Of a stretch of 11,265 bases of DNA, positions 1-6,887 are shown piece after piece (within the stretch, counting starts at the first letter, position 1; the number at the start of each line of letters is the position of its first letter). The stretch is taken from NCBI GenBank assembly GCA_964388965.1, contig CAYMCP010000094.1:1-11265 (forward strand), read 5' to 3'. The DNA is from Albibeggiatoa sp964388965 (GTDB lineage: Bacteria > Pseudomonadota > Gammaproteobacteria > Beggiatoales > Beggiatoaceae). The position numbers and the translations under genes were made by a program. The notes under the pieces are model-generated. The model saw nothing but the letters and a program-made list of their open reading frames with translations. It ran no database searches and was not told the origin of the DNA.

Positions 1-48
1 TACACCTAATATTTTAGCTGCTTCTGAAATGCTTAATAACTTATTCAT
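1..48 (-). CDS. tnpA: IS607-family serine transposase TnpA, N-terminal fragment (partial)
   Basis: The reverse complement reads ATG and 15 further codons to the window edge, giving MNKLLSISEAAKILGV. This is the typical opening of the MerR-type helix-turn-helix of IS607 TnpA (SISEAA-LLGV), which precedes the serine recombinase domain in that family. The gene is cut by the window edge, so no catalytic serine can be checked. The Shine-Dalgarno upstream of ATG (48) is weak. Other MerR/excisionase-type DNA-binding proteins begin similarly. The repeated end sequence at 160-214 and 11211-11265 favours a transposase. Confidence 0.55.
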   Translation of the reverse strand, partial: MNKLLSISEAAKILGV

Positions 49-159
49 AATTACTGAAAACTCTGAAAAAGTTTGTAAGTCATTGATTTTAGGTGGAGCG
101 TATTTGCATAAGTGATTGATTTTATTATAGGCAAAAAAAGTTTTTCGGAGTTCTCAGCA

Positions 160-214
160 TAATTACTAAGCATAGAAAAGTATAACTAAGTTTTCAATAG
201 CTGCTATCTAACCC
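160..214. repeat. 55-bp inverted repeat, left copy
   Basis: Positions 160-214 equal the reverse complement of 11211-11265 at 54 of 55 positions; the only difference is C at 171 against A at 11254 (T on the other strand). The match runs to the last base of the window and so probably extends beyond it. It stops at 214/11211, where flanking bases diverge. This marks the two inner ends of the same element in opposite orientation. Confidence 0.9.
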
Positions 215-226
215 TGTCATCAAAAT

Positions 227-295
227 TTTAAATTACGTGCCCAATGTAAGTTGCGTCGTCGCCCAATTGCATGCACCAGCATCCCACAATATTAC
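227..295. other. GC-richer intergenic block, possible dispersed-repeat fragment
   Basis: Between the IS607-like tip and the end of the LeuA-type gene lies a block that is clearly richer in G+C than its surroundings. It contains the palindrome TGCATGCA (268-275) and short near-repeats of gcgtcgtcgc type (253-263). It is not a recognisable rho-independent terminator and has no ORF. Its composition resembles the intergenic dispersed repeats common in IS-rich gammaproteobacteria, but only one copy is present here, so this is a weak suggestion. Confidence 0.25.
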
Positions 296-302
296 CGTAA
301 TT

Positions 303-1847
303 TTATAATGTATGGGAAATAATGGTATTAATCATTTTAACTGTTGCCTCAATAGCAGCCATATTTTGATCAGGATCAACACCGCGTGTTGTTATTACCA
401 GAGGCTTGCCACTTTTCTTAATCTGCCAAGAAATCGCCGCTTGTACCAAAGCATTAGTTTGACCTCCAGGCGGAATGGTAACGTTATAATCCAATAATTG
501 CGGCATTGGAATATTAAATTCAAACAATACCTCTTGTAACGCATTCATAAACGCATCATAACCGCCATTGCCATGTGAATACGCTTCAACAACCCGGTTG
601 CAATAAGCACATTTAATTGCAGCAACAGGTTTGAGTTGATAAGTTGAACTAATTGAACAATATAACAATTTAAACGGTCGATCTTCGGGCATTTCAAAGA
701 TGTCTAATATCAAATAAGGCAAATCTTCGACAGTGATCACTTCCTTTTTATCACCGAGTTCGATAATTTTTTGCAACAAAACTTGTTTTTCTACTTCAGT
801 GATTTCAATATCTAACTCTCGTAAGCACATGTCTAAATTTGCTTTTCCTGACAATTTGCCCAATGCGTATTTAGTTTTGCGATTAAAACGTTCTGGTTTT
901 AGTGGATTTGAGTATAACTGCCCCTTTTTATCACCATCCGCGTGAATGCCTGCTGTTTGCGTAAACACATTTTTGCCATAAATTGGCTTATTATTCGCCA
1001 TGCGATGCCCCGAAAACATTTCGACATATTGCGATGCTTTATGTAATTTCGTCTCATCAACATTAATTTGCAGATTTAAAAAATCTCGAATAGCAATCAC
1101 AACCTCGTCTAATGGTGCATTTCCTGCGCGTTCACCCATACCGTTTACCGTTGCATGAATACCTTTTACACCAGCCTTTGCCGCAGCCAGTGCGTTTGCA
1201 GTACCAACACCGTAGTCATTGTGCGGATGGAATTCAAAATGCACATCTGGATAACGCTGAATGACTTGACTAACATACTCGTAAGTATCAAATGGACTAA
1301 AAACGCCCAAAGTGTCAGGCAATAAAATCCGTTGCACCGGCAATTCATTTAATGCTTCAATTAAATCGAATACATATTGTGGCGAATTTTTAATGCCATT
1401 AGAAAAATCTTCTAAATATACATTTACTTGTAAATCATTTTCGATAATAGTATTAATGGTTGCGCGAATATCTGCGATATGTTGCTCTGGTGTTTTGCGT
1501 AATTGTTCGGAACAGTGTTTATATGAGCCTTTAGTCAATAAATTTAAGCGTTGAATCCCGACCGATTTTGCCCATTCAGCCGAGCGGTCGCCATCAATGA
1601 AACTCAAAATTTCAAATTTATCCGCTAATCCTGCATCTTGTGCCCAATGCAATATTTTAGTAACAGTTTTTTTCTCGCCGTCGGAAACGCGGGCAGAAGT
1701 AATTTCTAAGCGATCAACTTTAACTTCAGTTAGTAACAATTTCGATAAAGTCAGCTTCTCCTCTGCGGTATAAGAGACATTTTGCATCTGCTCCCCGTCT
1801 CTCAAGGTCGTGTCCATTATTTCTAAACATGCTTTACTCAAAGTCAA
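303..1847 (-). CDS. 2-isopropylmalate synthase / citramalate synthase family enzyme (LeuA/CimA-like)
   Basis: A 514-residue cytoplasmic enzyme of the DRE-TIM metallolyase family, which condenses acetyl-CoA with a 2-oxo acid in leucine or isoleucine synthesis. The N-terminal HMGL-like barrel carries TTLRDGEQ (13-20), the metal-binding HPHNDYG (207-213) and NGMGERAGN (235-243). A C-terminal LeuA-type allosteric domain (about 395-510) ends in a region with GGQTNALVQA (461-470). This implies feedback control by a branched-chain amino acid. The start is TTG at 1847, preceded by AAGGA about 9 bases upstream; the next ATG would fall at the catalytic strand itself (residue 11). The closest type by eye is the LeuA2 branch, but 2-oxoisovalerate versus pyruvate specificity cannot be read safely, so no symbol is given. 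It follows trpF by 36 bases and is probably in the same transcript. Stop TAA. Confidence 0.87.
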   Translation of the reverse strand: MTLSKACLEIMDTTLRDGEQMQNVSYTAEEKLTLSKLLLTEVKVDRLEITSARVSDGEKKTVTKILHWAQDAGLADKFEILSFIDGDRSAEWAKSVGIQRLNLLTKGSYKHCSEQLRKTPEQHIADIRATINTIIENDLQVNVYLEDFSNGIKNSPQYVFDLIEALNELPVQRILLPDTLGVFSPFDTYEYVSQVIQRYPDVHFEFHPHNDYGVGTANALAAAKAGVKGIHATVNGMGERAGNAPLDEVVIAIRDFLNLQINVDETKLHKASQYVEMFSGHRMANNKPIYGKNVFTQTAGIHADGDKKGQLYSNPLKPERFNRKTKYALGKLSGKANLDMCLRELDIEITEVEKQVLLQKIIELGDKKEVITVEDLPYLILDIFEMPEDRPFKLLYCSISSTYQLKPVAAIKCAYCNRVVEAYSHGNGGYDAFMNALQEVLFEFNIPMPQLLDYNVTIPPGGQTNALVQAAISWQIKKSGKPLVITTRGVDPDQNMAAIEATVKMINTIISHTL

Positions 1848-1883
1848 TTTCTCAATCCTTTTTTTTATGATAAAGATACCCGA

Positions 1884-2498
1884 CTATAGGGCACAATTCT
1901 CAATAAATGCAGCCATTTTTATTTTATCTTTAATGCCTTTAGTCAGCTCCACTCCGCCACTTACATCTACAGCGTAAGGTTTTAACTGTTTTATCAGCAA
2001 AGGCAAATTTTCAGCCGTCAATCCACCAGCGATAATAAACGCTTGGTTACAATTTTGTGGTACCAGTTGCCAATTAAAAATTTCACCAGTACCTCCCTTT
2101 ACACCTTTTACATAAGTATCGAGCAAAATTGCTTGCGCTTGATGATATTGTGAAGCATAGGCTTTAATATCTGTATCTTTATGCACACGTAACGCTTTGA
2201 TATATGGGCGATTAAATTGAATACAATACGCAGGATTTTCCGCGCCATGAAATTGCAAAACATCCAACGGTACTTGATCTAAAATGTGTTTTACCGTCTC
2301 AGTTTCTTCGTCTACGAATAATCCTACAGTTGTGACAAAGGCAGGCAAAGCTTGAATAATGGCTTGTGCTTGTGTAATCGTCACGGCACGCGGACTTTTA
2401 GCGTAAAACACCAAGCCAATCGCATCCACTCCTAAATACGCTGCATTTAGTGCATCTTCTATACGAGTAATGCCGCAAATTTTGATTCTAGTACGCAT
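1884..2498 (-). CDS. trpF: N-(5'-phosphoribosyl)anthranilate isomerase
   Basis: A monofunctional 204-residue TIM barrel, the normal length for the family, catalysing the Amadori rearrangement of phosphoribosylanthranilate to CdRP in tryptophan synthesis. The N-terminal KICGIT motif carries the general base Cys8. The general acid Asp127 lies in LLDTYVKG followed by GGTG (135-138). IIAGGL (155-160) and DVSGGVE (178-184) form the phosphate-binding loops. ATG at 2498 is followed directly by the conserved opening strand, so the start is safe. No trpB or trpA is adjacent, so the tryptophan pathway is scattered here. The stop is TAG, the only TAG used as a gene end in the window. The reading frame stays open from that TAG straight into the downstream LeuA-type gene. 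Confidence 0.96.
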   Translation of the reverse strand: MRTRIKICGITRIEDALNAAYLGVDAIGLVFYAKSPRAVTITQAQAIIQALPAFVTTVGLFVDEETETVKHILDQVPLDVLQFHGAENPAYCIQFNRPYIKALRVHKDTDIKAYASQYHQAQAILLDTYVKGVKGGTGEIFNWQLVPQNCNQAFIIAGGLTAENLPLLIKQLKPYAVDVSGGVELTKGIKDKIKMAAFIENCAL

Positions 2499-2556
2499 TA
2501 TTTTTCAATTTTTTTAATTATTATGTCGTGGTTAAATAAGAGATAGGCATCATACT

Positions 2557-2584
2557 ATTTTACACACCATCGTTTATTGATAAA
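2557..2584 (-). promoter_or_regulatory. Candidate sigma-70 promoter for trpF and the LeuA-type gene
   Basis: Read on the minus strand, TTTATC (2579-2584) and TAAAAT (2557-2562) are separated by 16 bases. The -10 matches consensus at five of six positions; the -35 is poor. It lies about 60 bases upstream of the trpF ATG in the 163-base gap after manC. The gap contains no leader peptide or attenuator that I could recognise. Confidence 0.35.
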
Positions 2585-2661
2585 GTATTTTTTACTAGAA
2601 TGACAGATTTTTTGATTCTGAAATGCACCAAAATTTTAAATGTAATATTCATAAAAAATAA

Positions 2662-4077
2662 TCACGTTCTACCGTAATCATCATCAAAACGTATAATATC
2701 ATCTTCACCTAGATAACTACCTGATTGCACTTCAATAATTTCTAAAGGCACTTTGCCCGGATTTTCTAAACGGTGCTTCGTACCCAATGGAATATAAGTA
2801 GATTGATTTTCAGTAACGATGAATACTTGATCGCCACAAGTCACTTTTGCCGTCCCCTTCACCACAATCCAATGCTCTGAACGGTGATAGTGCATTTGCA
2901 ACGACATACAAGCTCCCGGATTTACCGTAATACGTTTCACCTGAAATCGTGACTCCACATCAATATTTTCATACGTTCCCCAAGGACGGTGAGCTTTACG
3001 GTGTAAATTTACTTCCTCACGGGCTTGCCGTTTTAATTCAGCTACAATATTTTTAATATTTTGTACTTGCTCTCTATGTGCAATCATGACAGCATCAGCC
3101 GTTTCTACGACAACATGATCTTCCAAGCCGATTGCCGCAATAAGTCTATATTCAGAGCGTAAATAACAATTTTTCACATTTTGCGTTAATACATCACCAT
3201 GACACACATTACCATTTTCATCTTGCTCTGAAATCTCCCATAACGATGCCCACGAGCCTACATCACTCCAGCCTGCGTCCAGAGGAATCATAATTGCGTC
3301 TTGGGTTTTTTCCATCACAGCATAATCAACTGAATCGTTAGGAGATAATTTAAATGCAGCTTTATCTAAACGTAAAAAATCAATATCTTCAATTGCATTT
3401 TCAATTGCTTGATGACATGCACCGTACATATCAGGATTAAAATTTTCTAATTCATGTAGATAACGTTGTGCTGTAAACATAAACATGCCGCTATTCCAAT
3501 AGTAATCACCTGATTGTATATAGTGTTGTGCTGTTTCCAAATCTGGTTTTTCAACAAATCGCACTACTTTAAGGGCTTCGGTGTCTGGGATTAATACATC
3601 TTCTGTTTTAATGTAACCGTAACCCGTTTCTGGATGCTGCGGCACAATACCAAAAGTAACTAAACTACCTTCTTGTGCTAATGGATAAGCCGTATTCACT
3701 GCCTCGTGGAACACTGCCACATTTTGAATAAGATGATCGGCTGGTAAAACTAGCAATGTTGCATTTGAATCGTAAGTCAGCGCTTGGAACGCAGCAATTG
3801 CGACTGCCGGAGCGGTATTACGTCCAACGGGTTCTAAAATAATATGTCGAGTAGATTGATTAATTTCACGCAATTGCTCTGCAACAAGAAAACGATGTGC
3901 TTCATTACAAACGACAATTAATTTATCTAATTCTGGCAAACCGTGAAGGCGTAAACTTGTATTTTGCAATAGCGTTTTATCGCCGACCAATGCAAGTAAT
4001 TGTTTAGGATAATATTCACGAGAAAGTGGCCACAAACGGCTACCGATACCACCAGAAAGTATGACAGGAATTAACAT
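2662..4077 (-). CDS. manC: Bifunctional mannose-1-phosphate guanylyltransferase / mannose-6-phosphate isomerase
   Basis: A 471-residue enzyme of the ManC/AlgA/XanB type, full length for the bifunctional form. It makes GDP-mannose from mannose-1-phosphate and GTP in the cytoplasm and also interconverts fructose-6-phosphate and mannose-6-phosphate. The nucleotidyltransferase domain shows the signature GGIGSRLWPLSR (9-20) with PKQ (24-26), LPADH (111-115), RFVEKP (173-178), NSGMF (195-199) and GWSDVGSW (269-276). The C-terminal cupin isomerase domain shows QMHYHRSEHW (394-403), with metal-ligand candidates His396, His398 and Glu401, and IPLGTKH (429-435). ATG at 4077 has GGTGAT about 9 bases upstream. 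GDP-mannose feeds exopolysaccharide, LPS or GDP-fucose synthesis, but no glycosyltransferases or manB are in view, so the polymer is unknown. Confidence 0.95.
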   Translation of the reverse strand: MLIPVILSGGIGSRLWPLSREYYPKQLLALVGDKTLLQNTSLRLHGLPELDKLIVVCNEAHRFLVAEQLREINQSTRHIILEPVGRNTAPAVAIAAFQALTYDSNATLLVLPADHLIQNVAVFHEAVNTAYPLAQEGSLVTFGIVPQHPETGYGYIKTEDVLIPDTEALKVVRFVEKPDLETAQHYIQSGDYYWNSGMFMFTAQRYLHELENFNPDMYGACHQAIENAIEDIDFLRLDKAAFKLSPNDSVDYAVMEKTQDAIMIPLDAGWSDVGSWASLWEISEQDENGNVCHGDVLTQNVKNCYLRSEYRLIAAIGLEDHVVVETADAVMIAHREQVQNIKNIVAELKRQAREEVNLHRKAHRPWGTYENIDVESRFQVKRITVNPGACMSLQMHYHRSEHWIVVKGTAKVTCGDQVFIVTENQSTYIPLGTKHRLENPGKVPLEIIEVQSGSYLGEDDIIRFDDDYGRT

Positions 4078-4157
4078 ATTTTTATCATCACCAATAATTT
4101 TATTTATTTTATCAAAAAACGAATAAAAAGCTAGATATAGTCAATTTTGTTCTTTTT

Positions 4158-5057
4158 TTATTTTTTTGCACTTTTTATCTCCAAACCAAGACGTTGTATC
4201 ACATCCATTGACAACGTATTTATGATGGATTGATAAGTAGGCAAAGGCGGTTTAGGTTGCAAAATGAGTTGTAATCGCTCAGGTTGTTGAATAAATTGCG
4301 TCAGGCTATCAATACTACTTGTTTGTAATGGAATATTTAATGTTTCGATGTCATGACGGATTTTGTATGCAAGTTGTTGTTTAAATATATTTTCTACTTG
4401 ATTGTTGCGATGTGCAGTAAATGTAGTTAATTTTTTCATTAAATTCTGCTCTTCATAATTTATGACAAATTGTTCTAATTGGATTAATTTTGCTTGTTCA
4501 GACCATTCCACTAGTAAAAGCGGTACATTCAATAAATTAGCGGTAATGTCTATATTCGCCCAATGTTGTCCTTGAATATTAAGCGATATAGTTAAATTAT
4601 CAGTAGTTTGTTTAATGAGTATGTCAACATTCATTTTAAATTGCGTAAAACCTGATTGACGTAACTCATGCAGGCTTAGATAATAAGGTTTGTAACTAAA
4701 TAAGATGTTTGGTGCTTGACTTGAAATATCTGGTACATCCATTTGTACATTAAATAATGCTAAGTGTGAGCGAGTAGGTAAGCGTTTTTTGATGTCATAA
4801 AATAAATATGCTTGATGTAAAATTAATTTTTCAATCGTAATATTAGGTAAATTTTCCATTGTCAATTGCATATTTTGAATAACAATGTCACCTTTCCAAG
4901 AAAGCCTTGCATCATCATAATTTAATTGAATATTTTTTATAGCTGATTGATTTAACGTATTTAATTTGTATTGAATTTGATAATCAATATAAGCTTTCGC
5001 TCCGCCAAGTAAAGCCGCAATAAATATCAGTAGACCAATCGTTATATTTTTCGACAT
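4158..5057 (-). CDS. Unidentified membrane-anchored protein with a large extracytoplasmic domain
   Basis: I do not recognise this 299-residue protein. It opens with a short basic segment and one hydrophobic helix (about 5-23), which reads as a signal anchor or uncleaved signal, so the remainder is probably periplasmic. The body alternates short hydrophobic and polar stretches in a beta-rich pattern (about 40-210) with few charged clusters. It contains no cysteines and ends in a more helical tail. This texture recalls AsmA-like, DUF945-like or other beta-rich periplasmic proteins, but no diagnostic motif supports a name. ATG at 5057 has an AGG about 7 bases upstream. The gene lies 80 bases upstream of manC on the same strand. 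A decayed transposase gene begins only 40 bases upstream of its start, so its original promoter may have been displaced. Confidence 0.75.
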   Translation of the reverse strand: MSKNITIGLLIFIAALLGGAKAYIDYQIQYKLNTLNQSAIKNIQLNYDDARLSWKGDIVIQNMQLTMENLPNITIEKLILHQAYLFYDIKKRLPTRSHLALFNVQMDVPDISSQAPNILFSYKPYYLSLHELRQSGFTQFKMNVDILIKQTTDNLTISLNIQGQHWANIDITANLLNVPLLLVEWSEQAKLIQLEQFVINYEEQNLMKKLTTFTAHRNNQVENIFKQQLAYKIRHDIETLNIPLQTSSIDSLTQFIQQPERLQLILQPKPPLPTYQSIINTLSMDVIQRLGLEIKSAKK

Positions 5058-5096
5058 GCAAGACCTATTACAAAATGAATTTAAGAGTTACGCAGT

Positions 5097-5768
5097 TTAG
5101 TTCAAAGTATAGCGTGGAGCTCTAAGGTAAGCCATTAATGCCTCTCGAATAATTTGCATTTTAGCTTCAAACCAACTATATCCTGTCGCATAAGCGTAGG
5201 TTTCCAGACTAAGGAAAGCGCGTAATGCCATTGCTATATGGTTGCGCTGAGCCGTTGCGGAACGTGCCTAACATTTTTCAACGCCGCAAAATTGCTTAAT
5301 ACCACGATGATAATTCTCAATCGCCCATGTTTTTTCAGCCGTAGCCAATCGTTCAAGTACTGTCATGTCGAGATGATTTGTTGCCCAATGTTCAGCGTCT
5401 CCGTTTTTGTCCACTGTCCTGAACACTTTGATAAAACCGTATCTCTTCAGGTGAACGATACGCCCTGCATGACCAATATCTAACCTTGCTATGGCAACAT
5501 TACCACTCTTGTCGGGATTGACCAGACGGTTTGATTTCAGGCGAGTTAGCCTGTGCCAGTGAAAGCTACGGATTAGCTTGAGATTTCCTAACCTGCTGTA
5601 CTAACTGTCAAAACACACCTATTCAGGCTTAAACCCCTTGGAATGCGCTATTTTTACCAGCGCGGCAAAATAGCTTTTCTGGGCAGCAACCAAAAAGTTG
5701 CTATAGTCGTATTCATCACAGCGTCTCGGATTCATCGGTTTATGATACTGCTTATTTGGCAACTGTGT
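5097..5768 (-). pseudogene. Decayed IS701/IS4-type DDE transposase, C-terminal two thirds, three in-frame TAG codons
   Basis: Translating the minus strand gives 224 codons in one continuous frame with a clear transposase pattern. It includes GFKPE(*)VCFDS(*)YS with the second catalytic Asp, LTRLKSNRLVNPDK, YGFIKVFRTVD, EHWATNHLDM, the catalytic-Glu region IENYHRGIKQFCGVEKC, ARSATAQRNHIAMALRAFL and SWFEAK, then a natural TAA at 5097. Three TAG codons interrupt it at 5619-5621, 5601-5603 and 5268-5270. From memory of the family they stand where Tyr, Trp and Gln are usual. The N-terminal part with the first Asp is missing, and an in-frame TAA lies at 5781-5783. After the stop, ctgcgtaactc (about 5088-5100, minus strand) may be the start of the IS terminal repeat; no matching left end is visible. 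No frameshift was found. With its flank, this explains the gene-free stretch 5058-5837; positions 5769-5837 hold nothing recognisable. Confidence 0.85.
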
Positions 5769-5837
5769 AACACATAAAGGTTAAATTTTATTTGCCGAGT
5801 AATGCCAAAAAACTTTATTCCCGTTTTACTTTTGATC

Positions 5838-5866
5838 TTGATAATTGGTAATGTATAACCGATAAT
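5838..5866 (+). promoter_or_regulatory. Sigma-70-like promoter for the PhnD-like gene
   Basis: TTGATA (5838-5843) and GATAAT (5861-5866) each match consensus at five of six positions and are separated by exactly 17 bases. Initiation near 5873 would leave a leader of about 30 bases before ATG 5902. An overlapping alternative is TTGATC (5832-5837) with TATAAC (5854-5859), spacing 16. It lies just outside the transposase remnant. Confidence 0.6.
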
Positions 5867-5887
5867 CAGCAAGATATTTGACAGCAT

Positions 5888-5894
5888 GGAGAAG
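5888..5894 (+). promoter_or_regulatory. Ribosome binding site that fixes the PhnD-like start at 5902
   Basis: GGAGAAG lies seven bases before ATG 5902. The in-frame upstream TTG at 5878 has no comparable site and sits only a few bases after the expected transcription start. A start at 5902 also places the lipoprotein signal peptide directly at the N-terminus. Confidence 0.75.
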
Positions 5895-5901
5895 AATAAC
5901 A

Positions 5902-6822
5902 ATGACAATTAGACGCTTCTTGTATTTTTTTCATTTAAACCTGTTCATATTGCTAACAGCTTGTGGGCAAGAGCAAACAGCACAAACTTACCAACCTGAA
6001 TTTAGTCAAACAGATGAGAATATCAAAAAAGAGGAGTATATTTTTGGTGTACATCCGCTGCATAATCCCCAACAATTACAAATCGTTTATAGTCCTGTTG
6101 CCAGTTATCTAAACCAACACTTTGATAATATTGAATTTCGTTTAGAAGCCTCTCGTAATTACGCGGCATACGAAGAGAAATTGTATAACAAAAAATTTCA
6201 TTTCGCTTTACCTAATCCTTATCAAACGATCATTGCTGAAGATAAAGGTTATATTATTTTTGGTAAAATGGGTGATGATGAAAATTTTCGTGGTATTTTT
6301 ATCACTCGCAAAGACAGTGGTTTAGGCGAACCAATTGATTTAAAAGGTAAAAAAATTAGTTATCCTGCTCCTACTGCTTTAGCTGCGACCATGCTTCCGC
6401 AATATTTTTTACATACACATGGTATTGACGTAAATAATGATATTGAGAATTTATATGTTGGCTCTCAAGAGTCTTCAATTATGAATGCGTATTTAAATAA
6501 AGTTGCCGCTGCCGCGACTTGGCCTTTACCTTGGAAAATCTTTTTAAAAGAACAACCTGATTTTGCTGCTGAATTAGAAGTTAAATGGGAAACGCCCACA
6601 TTACCTAACAATGGTTTAGTTGTACGTGATGATATGCCGCAAGATATTTTGCAAAAAGTTTCTGATTTATTGCTTAATTTGCATACACACAAAGAAGGTC
6701 AAGAAATTTTGGCACGGATGCCATTGTCTCGATTTGAAGCCGCTAATCATGACACATTCCAAGCTGTCAGAGATTTCATCCAAACCTTCACAAAAGAAAT
6801 CCGTTCTCCTCAAACAAAATAA
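5902..6822 (+). CDS. PhnD-like periplasmic substrate-binding lipoprotein (phosphate/phosphite/phosphonate-type)
   Basis: A 306-residue protein with a short lipoprotein signal peptide: basic MTIRR, a hydrophobic stretch, and lipobox LTAC with the lipidated Cys at 21. The mature part is a type II periplasmic binding fold of the PhnD family. It shows FGVHPLHNPQQL near the start with SPVASYLNQ, FHFALPNPYQTI (about 100-111), LKGKKISYPAPTALAATMLPQ (about 152-172), an AAAATWP strand and LPNNGLVVRDDMP late in the domain. No ABC permease or ATPase gene is adjacent; the next gene is a membrane hybrid histidine kinase 65 bases downstream in the same direction. That makes a sensory co-receptor role more likely than uptake. 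The ligand cannot be read from sequence; an oxyanion is only a family-based guess. Stop TAA at 6820. Confidence 0.87.
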   Translation: MTIRRFLYFFHLNLFILLTACGQEQTAQTYQPEFSQTDENIKKEEYIFGVHPLHNPQQLQIVYSPVASYLNQHFDNIEFRLEASRNYAAYEEKLYNKKFHFALPNPYQTIIAEDKGYIIFGKMGDDENFRGIFITRKDSGLGEPIDLKGKKISYPAPTALAATMLPQYFLHTHGIDVNNDIENLYVGSQESSIMNAYLNKVAAAATWPLPWKIFLKEQPDFAAELEVKWETPTLPNNGLVVRDDMPQDILQKVSDLLLNLHTHKEGQEILARMPLSRFEAANHDTFQAVRDFIQTFTKEIRSPQTK

Positions 6823-6841
6823 GTATTAATTTATTGCATGA

Positions 6842-6878
6842 ACTCTATTTTTTAGCTTTTTAACCATTAAAATAGAGT
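6842..6878 (+). promoter_or_regulatory. RNA hairpin between the PhnD-like gene and the kinase, next to the kinase RBS
   Basis: ACTCTATTTT (6842-6851) pairs perfectly with AAAATAGAGT (6869-6878), a 10-bp AU-rich stem with a 17-base loop. The downstream arm is not followed by a T run, so it is not a classical terminator. It ends inside GAGTGG (6875-6880), the likely Shine-Dalgarno of the kinase. The hairpin could lower kinase translation or stabilise the upstream message; either role is inference. Confidence 0.45.
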
Positions 6879-6887
6879 GGAAAATTA

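Larger units (their letters stand above)
1..214 (-). mobile_element. Inner (tnpA-side) end of an IS607-like element, running off the left edge
   Basis: This stretch holds about 165 bases of noncoding sequence followed, on the minus strand, by the start of a MerR-like transposase gene (1-48). The inferred tip is at 214, because the sequence from 214 inward is repeated in inverted orientation at 11211-11265 and similarity stops there: the outside flanks differ (tgacag versus gtgggg before the shared GGTTAG). The tip has no long terminal inverted repeat visible and begins with G residues. IS607-family serine transposases are known to recombine at a GG dinucleotide, so this agrees. A perfect TATAAT lies upstream of the gene on the minus strand, but I see no good -35. 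The rest of the element (tnpB, other end) lies outside the window, so the family call rests on 16 residues plus the end structure. Confidence 0.6.

Noticed and set aside
5238..5483. Plus-strand ORF of 81 codons in the transposase region
   Set aside because: It is antisense to the transposase remnant, whose minus-strand translation gives strong family motifs across the same bases.
5878..5901. Upstream TTG start adding eight residues to the PhnD-like protein
   Set aside because: It lacks a ribosome binding site, and the added residues would precede an already complete lipoprotein signal peptide; GGAGAAG is placed correctly for ATG 5902.
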